Below are positions 1 to 8,600 of a stretch of 64,000 nucleotides of DNA, one piece after another (the stretch's first letter is position 1; each line of letters opens with the position of its first letter). Source of the stretch: a virus; the IMG/VR virus record IMGVR_UViG_3300037189_026207, positions 16,742 through 80,741 of that record. One strand, given 5' to 3'. Both the position numbers and the translations under genes were made by a program. The notes below the pieces were generated by a model that searched no databases, had not been told where the DNA came from, and was given only the letters and a program-made list of their open reading frames with translations.

Positions 1-886
1 GTCTTGGATTAATTGGCTTACGGCATTTTGCGCATACAGTGCCGGGATGTTTTTCACTAATGTGGATATTGAACGGCCCAATAATCGCGTCCAGGTCGTG
101 ATCGGACGACGGTATGTTCCATTTCCCGCACGAGTGACACGGGATAAACCATTCCGCCATGCTGCTCCGGCGGTATAGGCCCTCTAACGGGTTATCTATA
201 GATTTTGGCGTCCCGGTGAAATGCGTAATAGCGTAACGAGAATACGACATCGTTTCTTGTACGATCGGAATATGGTCCGGATCCATATCCTGAATTTCGT
301 CAAAGCAAACGCGATCTGCAGACACACCGCGGACACGATCTGCGTCCAGCAGCGCGAACGAGAACAACATAATCGATTTGTTCTTAAAACTACGCTGCAA
401 TACGTTATTTTCAGTATCAGTTCCCGACCACTGCGACTTAACAGGAGATTGATCAATAAACGAACGGACGTAATTGTTGCTAAAGCGACGGATCTGCTCG
501 TACAGCGGCGTAACGTATAGCGTCTTGAAAAACGGGATGCTATTCGACATCACGACGCCATGCGCGGCCAGGCTTGTCGACTTAGACAACTGTCGGCCTG
601 TTTTCCAGACTTGATTCTTCGGCATCAATAATCTGAAAAGTGGGCCGAACGGGTAATGATTTTTTAAAGTGTACGGCTTACCATTTAAATTTAAAACTAG
701 CGGCAGAATGGGTTCCAGAGATGGAAAACATTGTTGCGCAGCTAGCTCTTGCAGCAGACCAGCCCGACTATTAAGTGCTTTAGCGTCTGTCGCATCAATT
801 GACACCAATTCCCGAAGAAGTTTTTGAACGCCCTCGTTAGGCGTTTCAATTCCTCCTTCCGGCGGCAGGGCCGTTTCCTGCAACAT
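1..886 (-). CDS. terL: Phage terminase large subunit (partial, C-terminus beyond left edge)
   Basis: This is the ATPase that drives DNA packaging into the prohead. The reverse strand reads openly from an ATG at 884-886 to the window edge (about 295 codons). It shows a Walker A-like loop KTGRQLSKST, equivalent to the GRQ-GKST/SRQLGKTT loops of large terminases. A Walker B with catalytic acid, RVCFDEIQDM, follows, then a FTGTPKS coupling motif. Next come WFIPCHSCGKWN and CAKC cysteine pairs, resembling the segment of GpA-type terminases before the nuclease domain. The nuclease domain would lie off the left edge. The lysine normally preceded by glycine in Walker A is preceded by serine here. A weak AAAAGGG lies upstream of the start. 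It is the only convincing minus-strand gene and faces away from the 899 gene with a 12-base gap. ATPase motifs are seen directly; the terminase call is family knowledge. Confidence 0.9.
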   Translation of the reverse strand, partial: MLQETALPPEGGIETPNEGVQKLLRELVSIDATDAKALNSRAGLLQELAAQQCFPSLEPILPLVLNLNGKPYTLKNHYPFGPLFRLLMPKNQVWKTGRQLSKSTSLAAHGVVMSNSIPFFKTLYVTPLYEQIRRFSNNYVRSFIDQSPVKSQWSGTDTENNVLQRSFKNKSIMLFSFALLDADRVRGVSADRVCFDEIQDMDPDHIPIVQETMSYSRYAITHFTGTPKSIDNPLEGLYRRSSMAEWFIPCHSCGKWNIPSSDHDLDAIIGPFNIHISEKHPGTVCAKCRKPINPR

Positions 887-898
887 AAAGGTGCCCTT

Positions 899-1081
899 TT
901 GGGTAAATATGAAAATGGGCGTTATTCGCCCGGACAAAATGACGGTGAACTGCAGTGGCTAGAAGACGGTATTGGTTTATTGTTTACCGTAGCGTTTTCT
1001 AGCATTGTGTTGCTTATTACTGGTGTTGTCAGCATTGTAGCGGGTATTTTCTCGCTCATCACCGGAAACGATTACGACTAA
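899..1081 (+). CDS. Small membrane protein of unknown function
   Basis: This encodes 60 residues if translation begins at TTG 899, which has AAAGG seven bases upstream. The frame stays open upstream to an ATG at 824, but that start would lie inside the terminase gene and lacks a good ribosome site. The N-terminus is polar. Residues about 27-55 form a long hydrophobic stretch rich in V, I and L, enough for one or two membrane passes, ending in NDYD. A GC-rich hairpin follows the stop. I do not recognise the family; a holin-like or inner-membrane accessory role is only a guess from size and position beside the terminase. Confidence 0.6.
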   Translation: MGKYENGRYSPGQNDGELQWLEDGIGLLFTVAFSSIVLLITGVVSIVAGIFSLITGNDYD

Positions 1082-1088
1082 CAATCGT

Positions 1089-1125
1089 GCCGGGGCGAGT
1101 ATACTGGGGAGTAGCTTGCCCCGGC
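1089..1125 (+). terminator. GC-rich hairpin, possible weak terminator
   Basis: GCCGGGGCGAG at 1089-1099 pairs with CTTGCCCCGGC at 1115-1125 (one G-U pair) around a 15-base loop. It is followed by CTTATTTTATT, an interrupted T tract. It sits directly between the 899 and 1146 genes, so it may terminate or attenuate the upstream transcript. Confidence 0.6.
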
Positions 1126-1145
1126 CTTATTTTATTGAGGAAAAA

Positions 1146-1370
1146 ATGCCAAACATAAGTAAAAGCGCTAAATTATATCAAGAACGGCGCCAGCCCGATA
1201 TTCGAAAAACATGGCGGGGTCCTGGTCCGTATCTAAACTTAAAAGATAATCTGGCGCTCAATTTAAAACTACAGCCGCCACTTCCAATTCCGGAAACGCA
1301 AATAAATCCGGCCGCTCCTGATAACACAAAGACAGAAGTTTGGCCATTTGGAGATTTGTACGCACCATAA
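1146..1370 (+). CDS. Small hypothetical protein, proline-rich
   Basis: This is a 74-residue protein. The start at 1146 is chosen because GAGG precedes it at 1137-1140; an in-frame ATG-like start further up would lie in the hairpin region. The protein is basic at the N-terminus (KSAKLYQERRQ) and proline-rich in the middle (LQPPLPIPETQ). It has no membrane segment. Its TAA overlaps the next ATG by one base (TAATG), so the two are probably translationally coupled. No family recognised. Confidence 0.6.
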   Translation: MPNISKSAKLYQERRQPDIRKTWRGPGPYLNLKDNLALNLKLQPPLPIPETQINPAAPDNTKTEVWPFGDLYAP

Positions 1371-1540
1371 TGAAAGCTCAACCGACAGAAACTTTTGTTG
1401 GCTTTGGCAGTTTAATTTTCGGCGCGGCGTTGTTGGCTACGCCTGTGCTTGGCGCTCAAGGTTTTATTGGCGCTATCGTGACCATGTATTTTTGCTTGGT
1501 ATTCTTAAACGGAGCCTCTGGCGGAAAACGACGTGGCTAA
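1370..1540 (+). CDS. Small two-pass membrane protein
   Basis: This 56-residue protein starts at the TAATG junction with the previous gene. Two hydrophobic stretches (around residues 9-25 and 29-46) separated by a short GAQG turn suggest a hairpin membrane topology. The tail is basic (GGKRRG). It overlaps the following GTG-started gene by eight bases. Size and topology would fit a holin or membrane accessory protein, but no sequence family is recognised. Confidence 0.6.
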   Translation: MKAQPTETFVGFGSLIFGAALLATPVLGAQGFIGAIVTMYFCLVFLNGASGGKRRG

Positions 1541-1889
1541 CGCACTAGATTTCATCGCGATTGTATTTGCTACCGGCGCTATTATTGATGTGTGGCATAA
1601 CGGCAGTATATTTGCCACAGCGCGCGCTATCGTGCAGGCGAAACAAGATGTCGCCCGTGATGGCTCGTTTATGCTTTTGTGGACAGAACTTCTAACCTGC
1701 CCATTCTGCAAGAGTTATCATATCCCAATTTATCTGTACGTTGCGCTCTTGTCAGCAGACTGGCTCGGGGGTATCGTAGCCGTGGGCGTCAGGGTTGTAA
1801 TCTACGGCCTCGCGGCGACCAGGGTTAGCAATATTGTTGACGGCCTTTTACCAAAAGAAATGAGATATGACAGAGAACGAATTATCTGA
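1533..1889 (+). CDS. DUF1360-like membrane protein
   Basis: This encodes 118 residues from GTG 1533, overlapping the previous gene by eight bases. The core LLTCPFCKSYH followed by hydrophobic segments resembles DUF1360, small integral membrane proteins with a conserved TCPxC motif found in phages and bacteria. At least two membrane segments are visible (residues about 5-22 and 65-95). DUF1360 proteins have no established biochemical role. It overlaps the next gene by 23 bases, placing it in a run of coupled small membrane genes beside the terminase. Confidence 0.65.
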   Translation: MANALDFIAIVFATGAIIDVWHNGSIFATARAIVQAKQDVARDGSFMLLWTELLTCPFCKSYHIPIYLYVALLSADWLGGIVAVGVRVVIYGLAATRVSNIVDGLLPKEMRYDRERII

Positions 1890-2292
1890 CGAATCCAACA
1901 AGGCTCAGCCGGCCCCGGTTATTGAATCTAATGATCCGGCTTGCGATTTGCGGTTTTTCGGCGCTGCTAATAAATTTGCCGAAGAGATGATCAAAAAAAT
2001 TCCGGAACTGCACGGCGTGGCGGTAATTCCGATGTGGACGCCGCAGCTTAAGGACGTGCCTAACGGATTACTGCGGTTACGCAACGAAACGCCGCCGTAT
2101 ATCGCGGCACTACTGCAAATGTCCGGAAATGTCGTGGCATTTAATATTGATGTGCAGCGCGACATGCTGCACCAAATGCGCGCGTTTGATCAGATGGCTA
2201 AAGATATTGCCACAGAAGTAAAAAATAAAGTCGACGAGTTAACGGCGCTGAACGAAAAAATTGCAAATAGCAAGGAGCAAAAAGCGCAATAA
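1867..2292 (+). CDS. Hypothetical protein with C-terminal coiled coil
   Basis: This encodes 141 residues starting at ATG 1867 inside the previous gene. The middle (about 40-100) looks globular, with HGVAVIPMW. The last 35 residues are a charged helix (KNKVDELTALNEKIANS) likely to form a coiled coil. Its stop overlaps the next start (TAATG at 2292). No family is recognised. Confidence 0.6.
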   Translation: MTENELSDESNKAQPAPVIESNDPACDLRFFGAANKFAEEMIKKIPELHGVAVIPMWTPQLKDVPNGLLRLRNETPPYIAALLQMSGNVVAFNIDVQRDMLHQMRAFDQMAKDIATEVKNKVDELTALNEKIANSKEQKAQ

Positions 2293-2558
2293 TGCCGACG
2301 CTAACAGAAGATCAAATTCTTGTAGATAAACTGCGTAAAAGATACGAAGGTTTGTCCGAAAAAGACGCTAGAGCCGATCTTCACGCAAAGTACGCTGAAA
2401 CTTGGAACGAACAAGAACTAGCCGCCGAGTTTGATGTGCTGGCGATAGACGGACCAACTGTCCAAGTAGTCCGAAAAGTCGATAGGCAAGCGGGAACTGT
2501 CGGATATATTGAGAAGCCGCGGGTGTACTTTGCCTTCGTGGGGTGTGATGATGAATGA
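2292..2558 (+). CDS. Conserved small hypothetical protein
   Basis: This encodes 88 residues from the TAATG junction. It opens with an acidic/basic helix (TEDQILVDKLRKRYEGLSEKDA), followed by TWNEQELAAEFDV and a short beta-rich tail. The pattern is one I have seen in uncharacterised phage and bacterial small proteins, but I cannot name the family. It ends inside the start of the nucleotide-pyrophosphohydrolase-like gene. Confidence 0.6.
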   Translation: MPTLTEDQILVDKLRKRYEGLSEKDARADLHAKYAETWNEQELAAEFDVLAIDGPTVQVVRKVDRQAGTVGYIEKPRVYFAFVGCDDE

Positions 2559-2991
2559 ATACAAAAAATTTGGTACCGGAGCAGTGCGCAGTAACGATCG
2601 CGAAACTGTCCGATACGACTTGATTTCGCCCATTGGATTGCGCGCCCTGGCCGAAACATACGCAGAGGGAGCCGAGAAGTTTGGCGCAAATAACTGGGAA
2701 AACGGCATGCCGGTTACGGACATCATAAACCACGTATTAGCGCACATCTACGATTTTTTAGGGGGGTGCCGGAAAGAGCCGCACCTCGCTCACGCCGCCT
2801 GGGGATTATTAGCGGCAATACACTCGCTTGAGCAGTGGCCGGAACTGAATACAGCCACGCTCCGCGGCCCAAACTGCACGTGCCCGCCCGCTGCGCAGAA
2901 ACCCGCAGCCGCAGCCGCGGCGGCCGCAGCAGACGGGCAACTCGATACTCTACGGCAAAAATATGCCGCGCCGACGAATGGAAATTCGTAA
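2551..2991 (+). CDS. dATP/dGTP diphosphohydrolase-like (MazG-type) protein
   Basis: Residues 20-100 match the dGTP/dATP pyrophosphohydrolase N-terminal family (PF18909, all-alpha MazG-like). RYDLISPIGLRALAETYAEG is followed by AEKFG, NNWENGMP and then HLAHAAWGLLA. The family is proposed to hydrolyse deoxynucleoside triphosphates to monophosphates; some phage relatives shape the dNTP pool for base-modified genomes. The usual acidic segment before the HLAHA helix (DxxSG) is replaced by GGCRKEPH. A Pro/Ala linker with a run of nine alanines follows the domain, then a short tail. ATG triplets at 2548 and 2551 are both possible starts; GGGGTG upstream slightly favours 2551. Function is inferred from sequence pattern. 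Confidence 0.7.
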   Translation: MNEYKKFGTGAVRSNDRETVRYDLISPIGLRALAETYAEGAEKFGANNWENGMPVTDIINHVLAHIYDFLGGCRKEPHLAHAAWGLLAAIHSLEQWPELNTATLRGPNCTCPPAAQKPAAAAAAAAADGQLDTLRQKYAAPTNGNS

Positions 2992-3006
2992 ACGGCTGTT
3001 CAGCTA

Positions 3007-3035
3007 TTGAAACTTTTATTGCGGTGACCTATCTT
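3007..3035 (+). promoter_or_regulatory. Sigma70-type promoter for the 3078 gene
   Basis: TTGAAA at 3007-3012 and TATCTT at 3030-3035 are separated by exactly 17 bases, a good match to a housekeeping promoter. It lies in the 86-base gap before the acidic protein gene, whose AAGGAG ribosome site is at 3066-3071. Confidence 0.55.
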
Positions 3036-3077
3036 TCAATGACCGCCACGAACCGGCGGCCACCCAAGGAGCTAGAC

Positions 3078-3857
3078 ATGTCCGTCTCGACAGGTACGTC
3101 TGCAGAGAATTTTTGGGACGACGGCCTTGAAGAAGAAGCAGAGTGCGAAAAGTTTCTGCAAGAGCAGAAAACAAAAGTTATTGAATACGAAGAAGAAGAG
3201 ACCAGCGCAGAACTCGCTGGTGACGACGAAGACGAAGACGAAGAGTACGAAGAAGACGAAGAAGAAGAAGATGTCGATGATGATATTGAGGACGCTGCGG
3301 ACGTAGAAGAAGAAGAAGACGACGACGTTGAGTTGCCGGAAACGGACCACGCCGCAGAAGAAGAGGATAGTGAAACGGAAAATGATCCGGTTGCTGACGC
3401 CGAAGATGCAGATGCAACCAAATCTGTGAAAGGAAAGAAGATGGCTAAGCCGAAGACACGGACTGGCGGTAAGACGAAGGCCGAAGCGATTCGCGAAGTA
3501 ATTGACCGGCGCAAGCGAGCCGGCGAGTCGCTGCGTCCGCGAGATATTATTGAAGAGCTGACCGATAACGGGTTTGCTGTTAATGCGTCGCAGGTTAGCG
3601 TCACGTTGCGCAGCATGGGCGTGCCTCCGGCGCCGAAGGGTCGGATCAAAGGCACCAAGATTAAGCCCGCGACTCCTGGCGCTGAGCCCAAGAGTCGTAT
3701 GGCGCTGAAGACGGGCGTTGGCGAAAAGCCAGCGCACAACGGCAAGCCGGCCGACGCGGCTAACATGGTAGACATGGCCGTTGAGTTTCTAAAGGCCGCA
3801 GGCGGTCACGACAAGGCCGTCGAACTGCTCGACTCGATTGCGCGCTTTGCTCGCTGA
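3078..3857 (+). CDS. Highly acidic protein with C-terminal basic winged-helix-like domain
   Basis: This encodes 259 residues. Residues about 35-110 are almost entirely D and E. Residues 125-185 are basic and contain GKTKAEAIREVIDRRK, then RPRDIIEELTDNGFAVN and ASQVSVTLRSMG, which looks like a small helix-turn-helix or winged-helix fold. I recall a similar KxEAIRE module in Planctomycetes proteins. The tail is again basic, ending in an amphipathic helix. AAGGAG seven bases upstream fixes the start. The gene has its own promoter (3007-3035) and a strong terminator (3886-3930). This acidic-plus-DNA-binding layout suggests a nucleic-acid or nucleoid-associated protein or DNA mimic; that is inference. 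Confidence 0.75.
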   Translation: MSVSTGTSAENFWDDGLEEEAECEKFLQEQKTKVIEYEEEETSAELAGDDEDEDEEYEEDEEEEDVDDDIEDAADVEEEEDDDVELPETDHAAEEEDSETENDPVADAEDADATKSVKGKKMAKPKTRTGGKTKAEAIREVIDRRKRAGESLRPRDIIEELTDNGFAVNASQVSVTLRSMGVPPAPKGRIKGTKIKPATPGAEPKSRMALKTGVGEKPAHNGKPADAANMVDMAVEFLKAAGGHDKAVELLDSIARFAR

Positions 3858-3885
3858 TCGATAGTCGAGTTTCGTGGATTGCGCT

Positions 3886-3930
3886 ACCCGGCGCGGGCTT
3901 GGTCGAAAGGCTGGCCCGCGCCGGGTTTTT
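3886..3930 (+). terminator. Strong intrinsic terminator
   Basis: A perfect 13-bp stem (3886-3898 with 3914-3926), ACCCGGCGCGGGC and its complement, carries a 15-base loop and runs into TTTTT. It ends the single-gene unit of the acidic protein. Confidence 0.85.
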
Positions 3931-4103
3931 GCGTTTGTAGCCGAAAAATCGCGGTGGCTTGACGCGGCGACAGAAATTCGGCATCACAGAAGAAACGGGC
4001 CAAGCTGACTGGTGGCCTAACCAATCAATGTCCGCGCGATGAGCGCGCCACAAATTTAATACAAATCATCGGTTTAAACTTTTTCTACAAACAGAAAGCT
4101 GTT
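3931..4103. other. Intergenic region upstream of the MoxR/VWA operon
   Basis: The 173 bases after the terminator contain no convincing gene. They must carry the promoter of the 4104-9170 operon because a strong terminator precedes them. TTGACG at about 3959 has no good -10 partner. The AT-rich stretch around 4050-4085 is the other candidate promoter region. No clear operator is visible. Confidence 0.4.
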
Positions 4104-5651
4104 ATGTACCTTTACTTGTTGAAGCACTCGGCCGGCGATGGTTATACGGTTGTTGGTCTGGCGCCCTCTAGCCGCGGCCGGGCCCCAAAGAATCATCACG
4201 CGCATGAATTTACTACTAAGTCCGGCGTGGAATTTAGTGGTTATTTTGCCGGAGTATCGAAGGATACGATTGATGCGGCAAGCAGCTGCGCTGAAATGAA
4301 GCAAGCGGTTGTCGACGGGGCCGGCACGCCAATCGCTCCTGACCCGGAGCAAATGACGATTGCCTGGGCGGCTGGAATGCACAGTGTTTTTAAGGCCATT
4401 ATTCCGACTGCGCCGCCGACAATGCAGCGCCAAATGGAGAGTGTGGTCGCGGCGCTAGACAAGATCTTCGACCCGAGTCGGTCTGGCGACACGGTTACCG
4501 AAGAAGAGCGTAATGAAATTGAAGAAATTATCGCGAATAATAAGAAGTTGTGCAACGTCGCGCTGGGCACGCTAGGCGCCAGCTGGACGAGCAAGAACGG
4601 GCTGACGTTCGATGCCGTCGAGCGGGTGGCTAAGAAGCGCGGAGCGACCAGTAAGGACGAAGGCAGCAGCCCAGCGCCCGCAAATGAGCCCAAGGCTAGC
4701 GCCTTCGGGTTTGAGCGGCTGAGCGGCGAAAAGCCTGAATTGAAGATTGTTGATCCGGCCGCGGAGCCGCAAACGACTGAGGCCAGCGGCGTGTTTATGC
4801 CAAAACCGGATTCGACTTATATCATCAATGAAAATACCGAAAATCTGTTTAAGATCTTAAATGTATCGCGACGGCACGGGCCACAAAATGTTAATTTGGT
4901 CGGGCCGCACGGTTGCGGCAAGACCGAATTGGCTATTCAATTTTCGGCCGCGGCAGAATCGCCGATGCTGATTATGGACTGCGCAAATTTGCGTGAGGCG
5001 CGTGACTGGTTCGGCTACAAGACGGCTCGTGAGGGCACAGTTTACTGGCACGAATCGCAATTTGTTCGTGCGGTCGAGGCTGGCGGTCACGTAATTCTGC
5101 TTGACGAGCTAAATCGCGCAAATCCTCATATTCTCAATACGCTAATGCCGCTGCTGGACGGCCGCCGGTTTACGTATCTCGAGGAGAAGGGCGATAAAAT
5201 TTGTGTCGGGCCGGGTACGGTATTCTTCGCCACGATGAACGAGGGCGCCGGATACACAGGCACGACCACTATTGACCGAGCTCTCCGCGACCGCTTCCCC
5301 CGGCGCTTGGAGCTCACGTATCTCTCCGAAAAGGACGAGATCAAGCTGCTGGTCAATCGAATTGGAATTGAAAAGGATATTGCGACGCTGCTGGTGCAGA
5401 TGGCCAACAAGATTCGCCAGGATTCCAGCGGATTGTCTGCGTCGCTAACTGAAAGTGTCTCTACTCGACAGCTGCTGGCTGCCGCGTACGACTTTGTGAT
5501 CGGTGGCGTGGAGACGCTACAGTTTACGATCAGCAATCACTTCTCACCCGACGGCGACGACGATTCGGAGCGCGTCAAGGTGCAGAATATTATTCAGGGC
5601 AAGTTTGGTCATTTACTGGCCGCGAAGGCGGACAAGAAGAAGGGAGCATAA
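4104..5651 (+). CDS. MoxR/CobS-like AAA+ ATPase
   Basis: This encodes 515 residues. The AAA+ core lies at about 245-510: Walker A GPHGCGKTEL (about 268), Walker B ILLDELNRAN (about 331), sensor-1 FFATMN (about 374) and arginine-finger region RALRDRFPRR (about 392). The N-terminal 240 residues are not a recognised domain; they include an acidic EEERNEIEEIIANNKK helix. MoxR/CobS ATPases remodel or insert cofactors into partners together with VWA-domain proteins. The next gene, three bases downstream, encodes exactly such a VWA protein. AGAAAG weakly precedes the ATG. Related CobS/CobT-like pairs occur in other large phages with no proven role. Confidence 0.88.
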   Translation: MYLYLLKHSAGDGYTVVGLAPSSRGRAPKNHHAHEFTTKSGVEFSGYFAGVSKDTIDAASSCAEMKQAVVDGAGTPIAPDPEQMTIAWAAGMHSVFKAIIPTAPPTMQRQMESVVAALDKIFDPSRSGDTVTEEERNEIEEIIANNKKLCNVALGTLGASWTSKNGLTFDAVERVAKKRGATSKDEGSSPAPANEPKASAFGFERLSGEKPELKIVDPAAEPQTTEASGVFMPKPDSTYIINENTENLFKILNVSRRHGPQNVNLVGPHGCGKTELAIQFSAAAESPMLIMDCANLREARDWFGYKTAREGTVYWHESQFVRAVEAGGHVILLDELNRANPHILNTLMPLLDGRRFTYLEEKGDKICVGPGTVFFATMNEGAGYTGTTTIDRALRDRFPRRLELTYLSEKDEIKLLVNRIGIEKDIATLLVQMANKIRQDSSGLSASLTESVSTRQLLAAAYDFVIGGVETLQFTISNHFSPDGDDDSERVKVQNIIQGKFGHLLAAKADKKKGA

Positions 5652-5654
5652 CTT

Positions 5655-8600
5655 ATGGGTTGGGCTTGGAGATCATCTGAGTCGTACGGCGACAAGGACG
5701 AGCCTGCTGAAAAGCCCGAAACTGATAGCCCCGGCGCTAAGGAGCCCGAGGCATCGGGGTCGGAAAAGAAAAAGAGTTGGTGGGATCAATTCCACGATAA
5801 TTCGACAGAAGACGATTATTCTTCTGACTGGCGCGGATATCAGGGACCGGCATCAGACGCCGAACGCTATTCATACGGCGGCGCAATCGATGATTCTGAT
5901 TCTCAGTGGTACCGTAAAAGCAGCTTTAAATACAGTAAGTACAAAGACTACTCTCCGAGCAGTCTGTTTCGCAGCGCATTCTATTCGCCGCGGCTGTCTT
6001 ACGGCGGTCTTTCGTCGGGTGAGAATGAAGCTAAAAATAAAGCAATTCGGGCACTGCGTACGCTTAGTCGTAATGCCAACACGATTTGCGATAAAAACGC
6101 AAAAATTTCTTATGCCGTGCAATACAGCACCGGCGTTGACGCAAACACCTTTTCTGAAAATTTAATTGACGGAAAGGCTGTTAAGACAATTTATGTGTCT
6201 CCGGACAGCGTAGTTAACGCAGAAACTACGGAAGACGAAGACGCAGCGGTTGACGCGTTGACCGGTTTCGTTTTGCTCCGCGTTCAAATTGCGCAAGATT
6301 TTAATGCTCGCGTGATTAACGAGGTAAACGCGACTGCGCTGCGGTCATTGCCGACTAAATTGCTTAACGTAATTAAAGATGAAAATGCGACTGCCGGGCC
6401 ACTGGCGGCAACCTATGTAGACGAGTGCCTTTCCGGCATGTTGTCGAAGGGCCTGCTGACGCGACTTGCCCGGCGGCATGTCGTGAAGGACTGGGGCGGC
6501 TTTGCGCCGTACTTTGTCCGACACGCTAAGAAATTTACGGGAGTACGAGAAAAGCTGGAAGCGACAGAACTGTCCGTCGAAGGCTTGGTCGGCAAACTCA
6601 CCTACAATTTGGTCGACGACGAGAATCCGTTTGATCTTGGCGAAGAAGTCGAGCGTATTGTTGCGGAGCACCTCGGTGAAGAGGTTGCGCCGGAGAATAT
6701 TCTCATGACGTGTTTTACGCTCGTACTCAAATTGCGCGATTATGTCCGGCGCAAGCTGGCAGAAACCGCGGAGAGCCGGACGGAGGCCGGACCAATTGAA
6801 AATGAACTGCGCGATATGCTGGAAGAGTTTATCGAGCAGCACGGCAAAAGCGCAGCGGCGAAAAAGGCCGAAAGCGACGCCGCAAAAAATATGTTAACTG
6901 CGTTAGCCGAGCTTATGGGCGAACAGTTTCTGCACCAACAGCAGCAACGCGAAAGTACCGCCCCAGTCGACGTCCATTCTAGTTATCCTCAAATTCAAAA
7001 TGAGCTGGTCGCTCTGTCGCATATGGAGCAGCTGTTAAATGCGTTAAAGGATATGGATAAAACGCTTAAAAGTCACGCAGAGCTGCTGCATAACGCGAAA
7101 GACAATCCGAGTGATTTAGCGTTTCACGCGGCAAGGGCGTCATATGAGCAAACAAATATTGTAGCTAAGTTTACGCACTTTAATATTGCGCGTAATGAAT
7201 TCAAGCGGCGTGGGGCTGAAAATAATTTTGACCCACAAAAATACTGCACGGCAGATACGGCTAAAGTTACAGAAAAAATTGCGGAAGAAACCGCCGCGCT
7301 TGAAAAGCTAATCGAAGAGTACCAGCAGACGCTGAAAGACTCGATGGGGGCGCTCAAAGAGCAAATTGCCGGCCTGGCAAAAACTCAGGCCGAAAAAATG
7401 GCGGCGGCAAAAAGCGCGGCAGAAGAATTTGTAAAAACAGCAACTGAAGCCGGACATGAAATTCAAAAAATGCATGAAGAGTCCGGCAAAATTTCGTCGC
7501 TTGGCCAGATTGTACGCGAAACAAACAATCTAGTAGCTCGCATTAAAAATAGATACGAAGACACCGCGGAGCATATCAATCGCGGCATCGAGTTGATCGA
7601 GAATTGTCGTACCATCAAAACATTGAAAACCCAGCATGACAAATTATTAAGCAATGCGGATCTTAGCTTTACAGCTGATTTGCGCTCGGATTGGCAGTAC
7701 AATTGCTCGACTACGGCGATGTCGCATTTTGCGCAAACAGGCGTAGCAGCGCTGGATAATTTGAATTACGAAGCCCGCGAGAAGGGCAATCTAGACGACT
7801 TGCCAAAACAAGTGCGAGAAAGTCGGTGGCACGAGAGCGCTATCAGAAAATTCTTGTCGCAACTCAATAGTCCCGACGCCGGTTTTGAGGCGCAGGCGCT
7901 GGCACAAACTTATGCCGAAGCGTTTGAGCAACTTGAAAAGATCTGTGAAAATAATGGCGGAAAATCTGTGCCCAGAAATTTTGACGACATTGAAAATGAA
8001 GACCTGAAGAAAAAATTAGAAACACTGGCCAATAGTTTGGGCTTTAGTGATGAGCAGTCAATGCTCGATGTATTTAACGACGCTGAAGAGCTCCCAGAGT
8101 CTACGATGGCCGAAGCCGGCAAAGAAATTGGGCAAAAGATTTGCAAAATTTTACCGCTCTTTGACGAGCTAAACTCGACTGACAACGAGTTGTTTGGCGA
8201 AGTGGTCGGCGTGAAGACTAATGTGCTTGCTGACTCGACGAAGCAGGTAAATGATGAGGCCCGTAATGATCCGGAAGAGGATTACGTGGCGTACCTCAGT
8301 CATTCCGAAGCTAAGCCGGTTGTACACATTTCGCGGCCAAAAATTAATGTGTATGCAAAAAGAGAAGCGGACGCGTCGAAAAAGCGGATGCGCAATGTGA
8401 TTACCCGAATCCACGAAGCTTTGCAGTTTCACAACACAAAGCGGACGGGCGATATCTACGGCGCAAGCTCCGGCGATCTCGATGAGGGCGGCCTACACAA
8501 ATTGAGCTACGACTGCGAACATATTTGGACACAAAAGACGATCGCGCAGATTCCGGACGTGGCAGTCGGAATTCTCGTGGACCAGTCTGGCAGTATGAGC

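Noticed and set aside
221-520. Plus-strand frame of 99 residues inside the first 886 bases
   Set aside because: The opposite strand encodes the terminase ATPase motifs here, so this frame is a shadow.
2551-2991. Evidence for a 2-aminoadenine (Z) genome
   Set aside because: A MazG-like enzyme alone is not enough. No PurZ or DatZ-like gene is visible in this window; the HD protein at 58762 looks RSH-like rather than DatZ.
3029-3775. Minus-strand frame of 248 residues rich in serine
   Set aside because: It is the antisense of the D/E-rich acidic protein; GAA/GAC runs read backwards as TTC/GTC. The plus gene has promoter, ribosome site and terminator.
5503-6165. 220-residue plus-strand frame crossing from the MoxR gene into the VWA gene
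   Set aside because: It is Arg/Ser-rich, lacks a ribosome site, and overlaps two well-supported genes.
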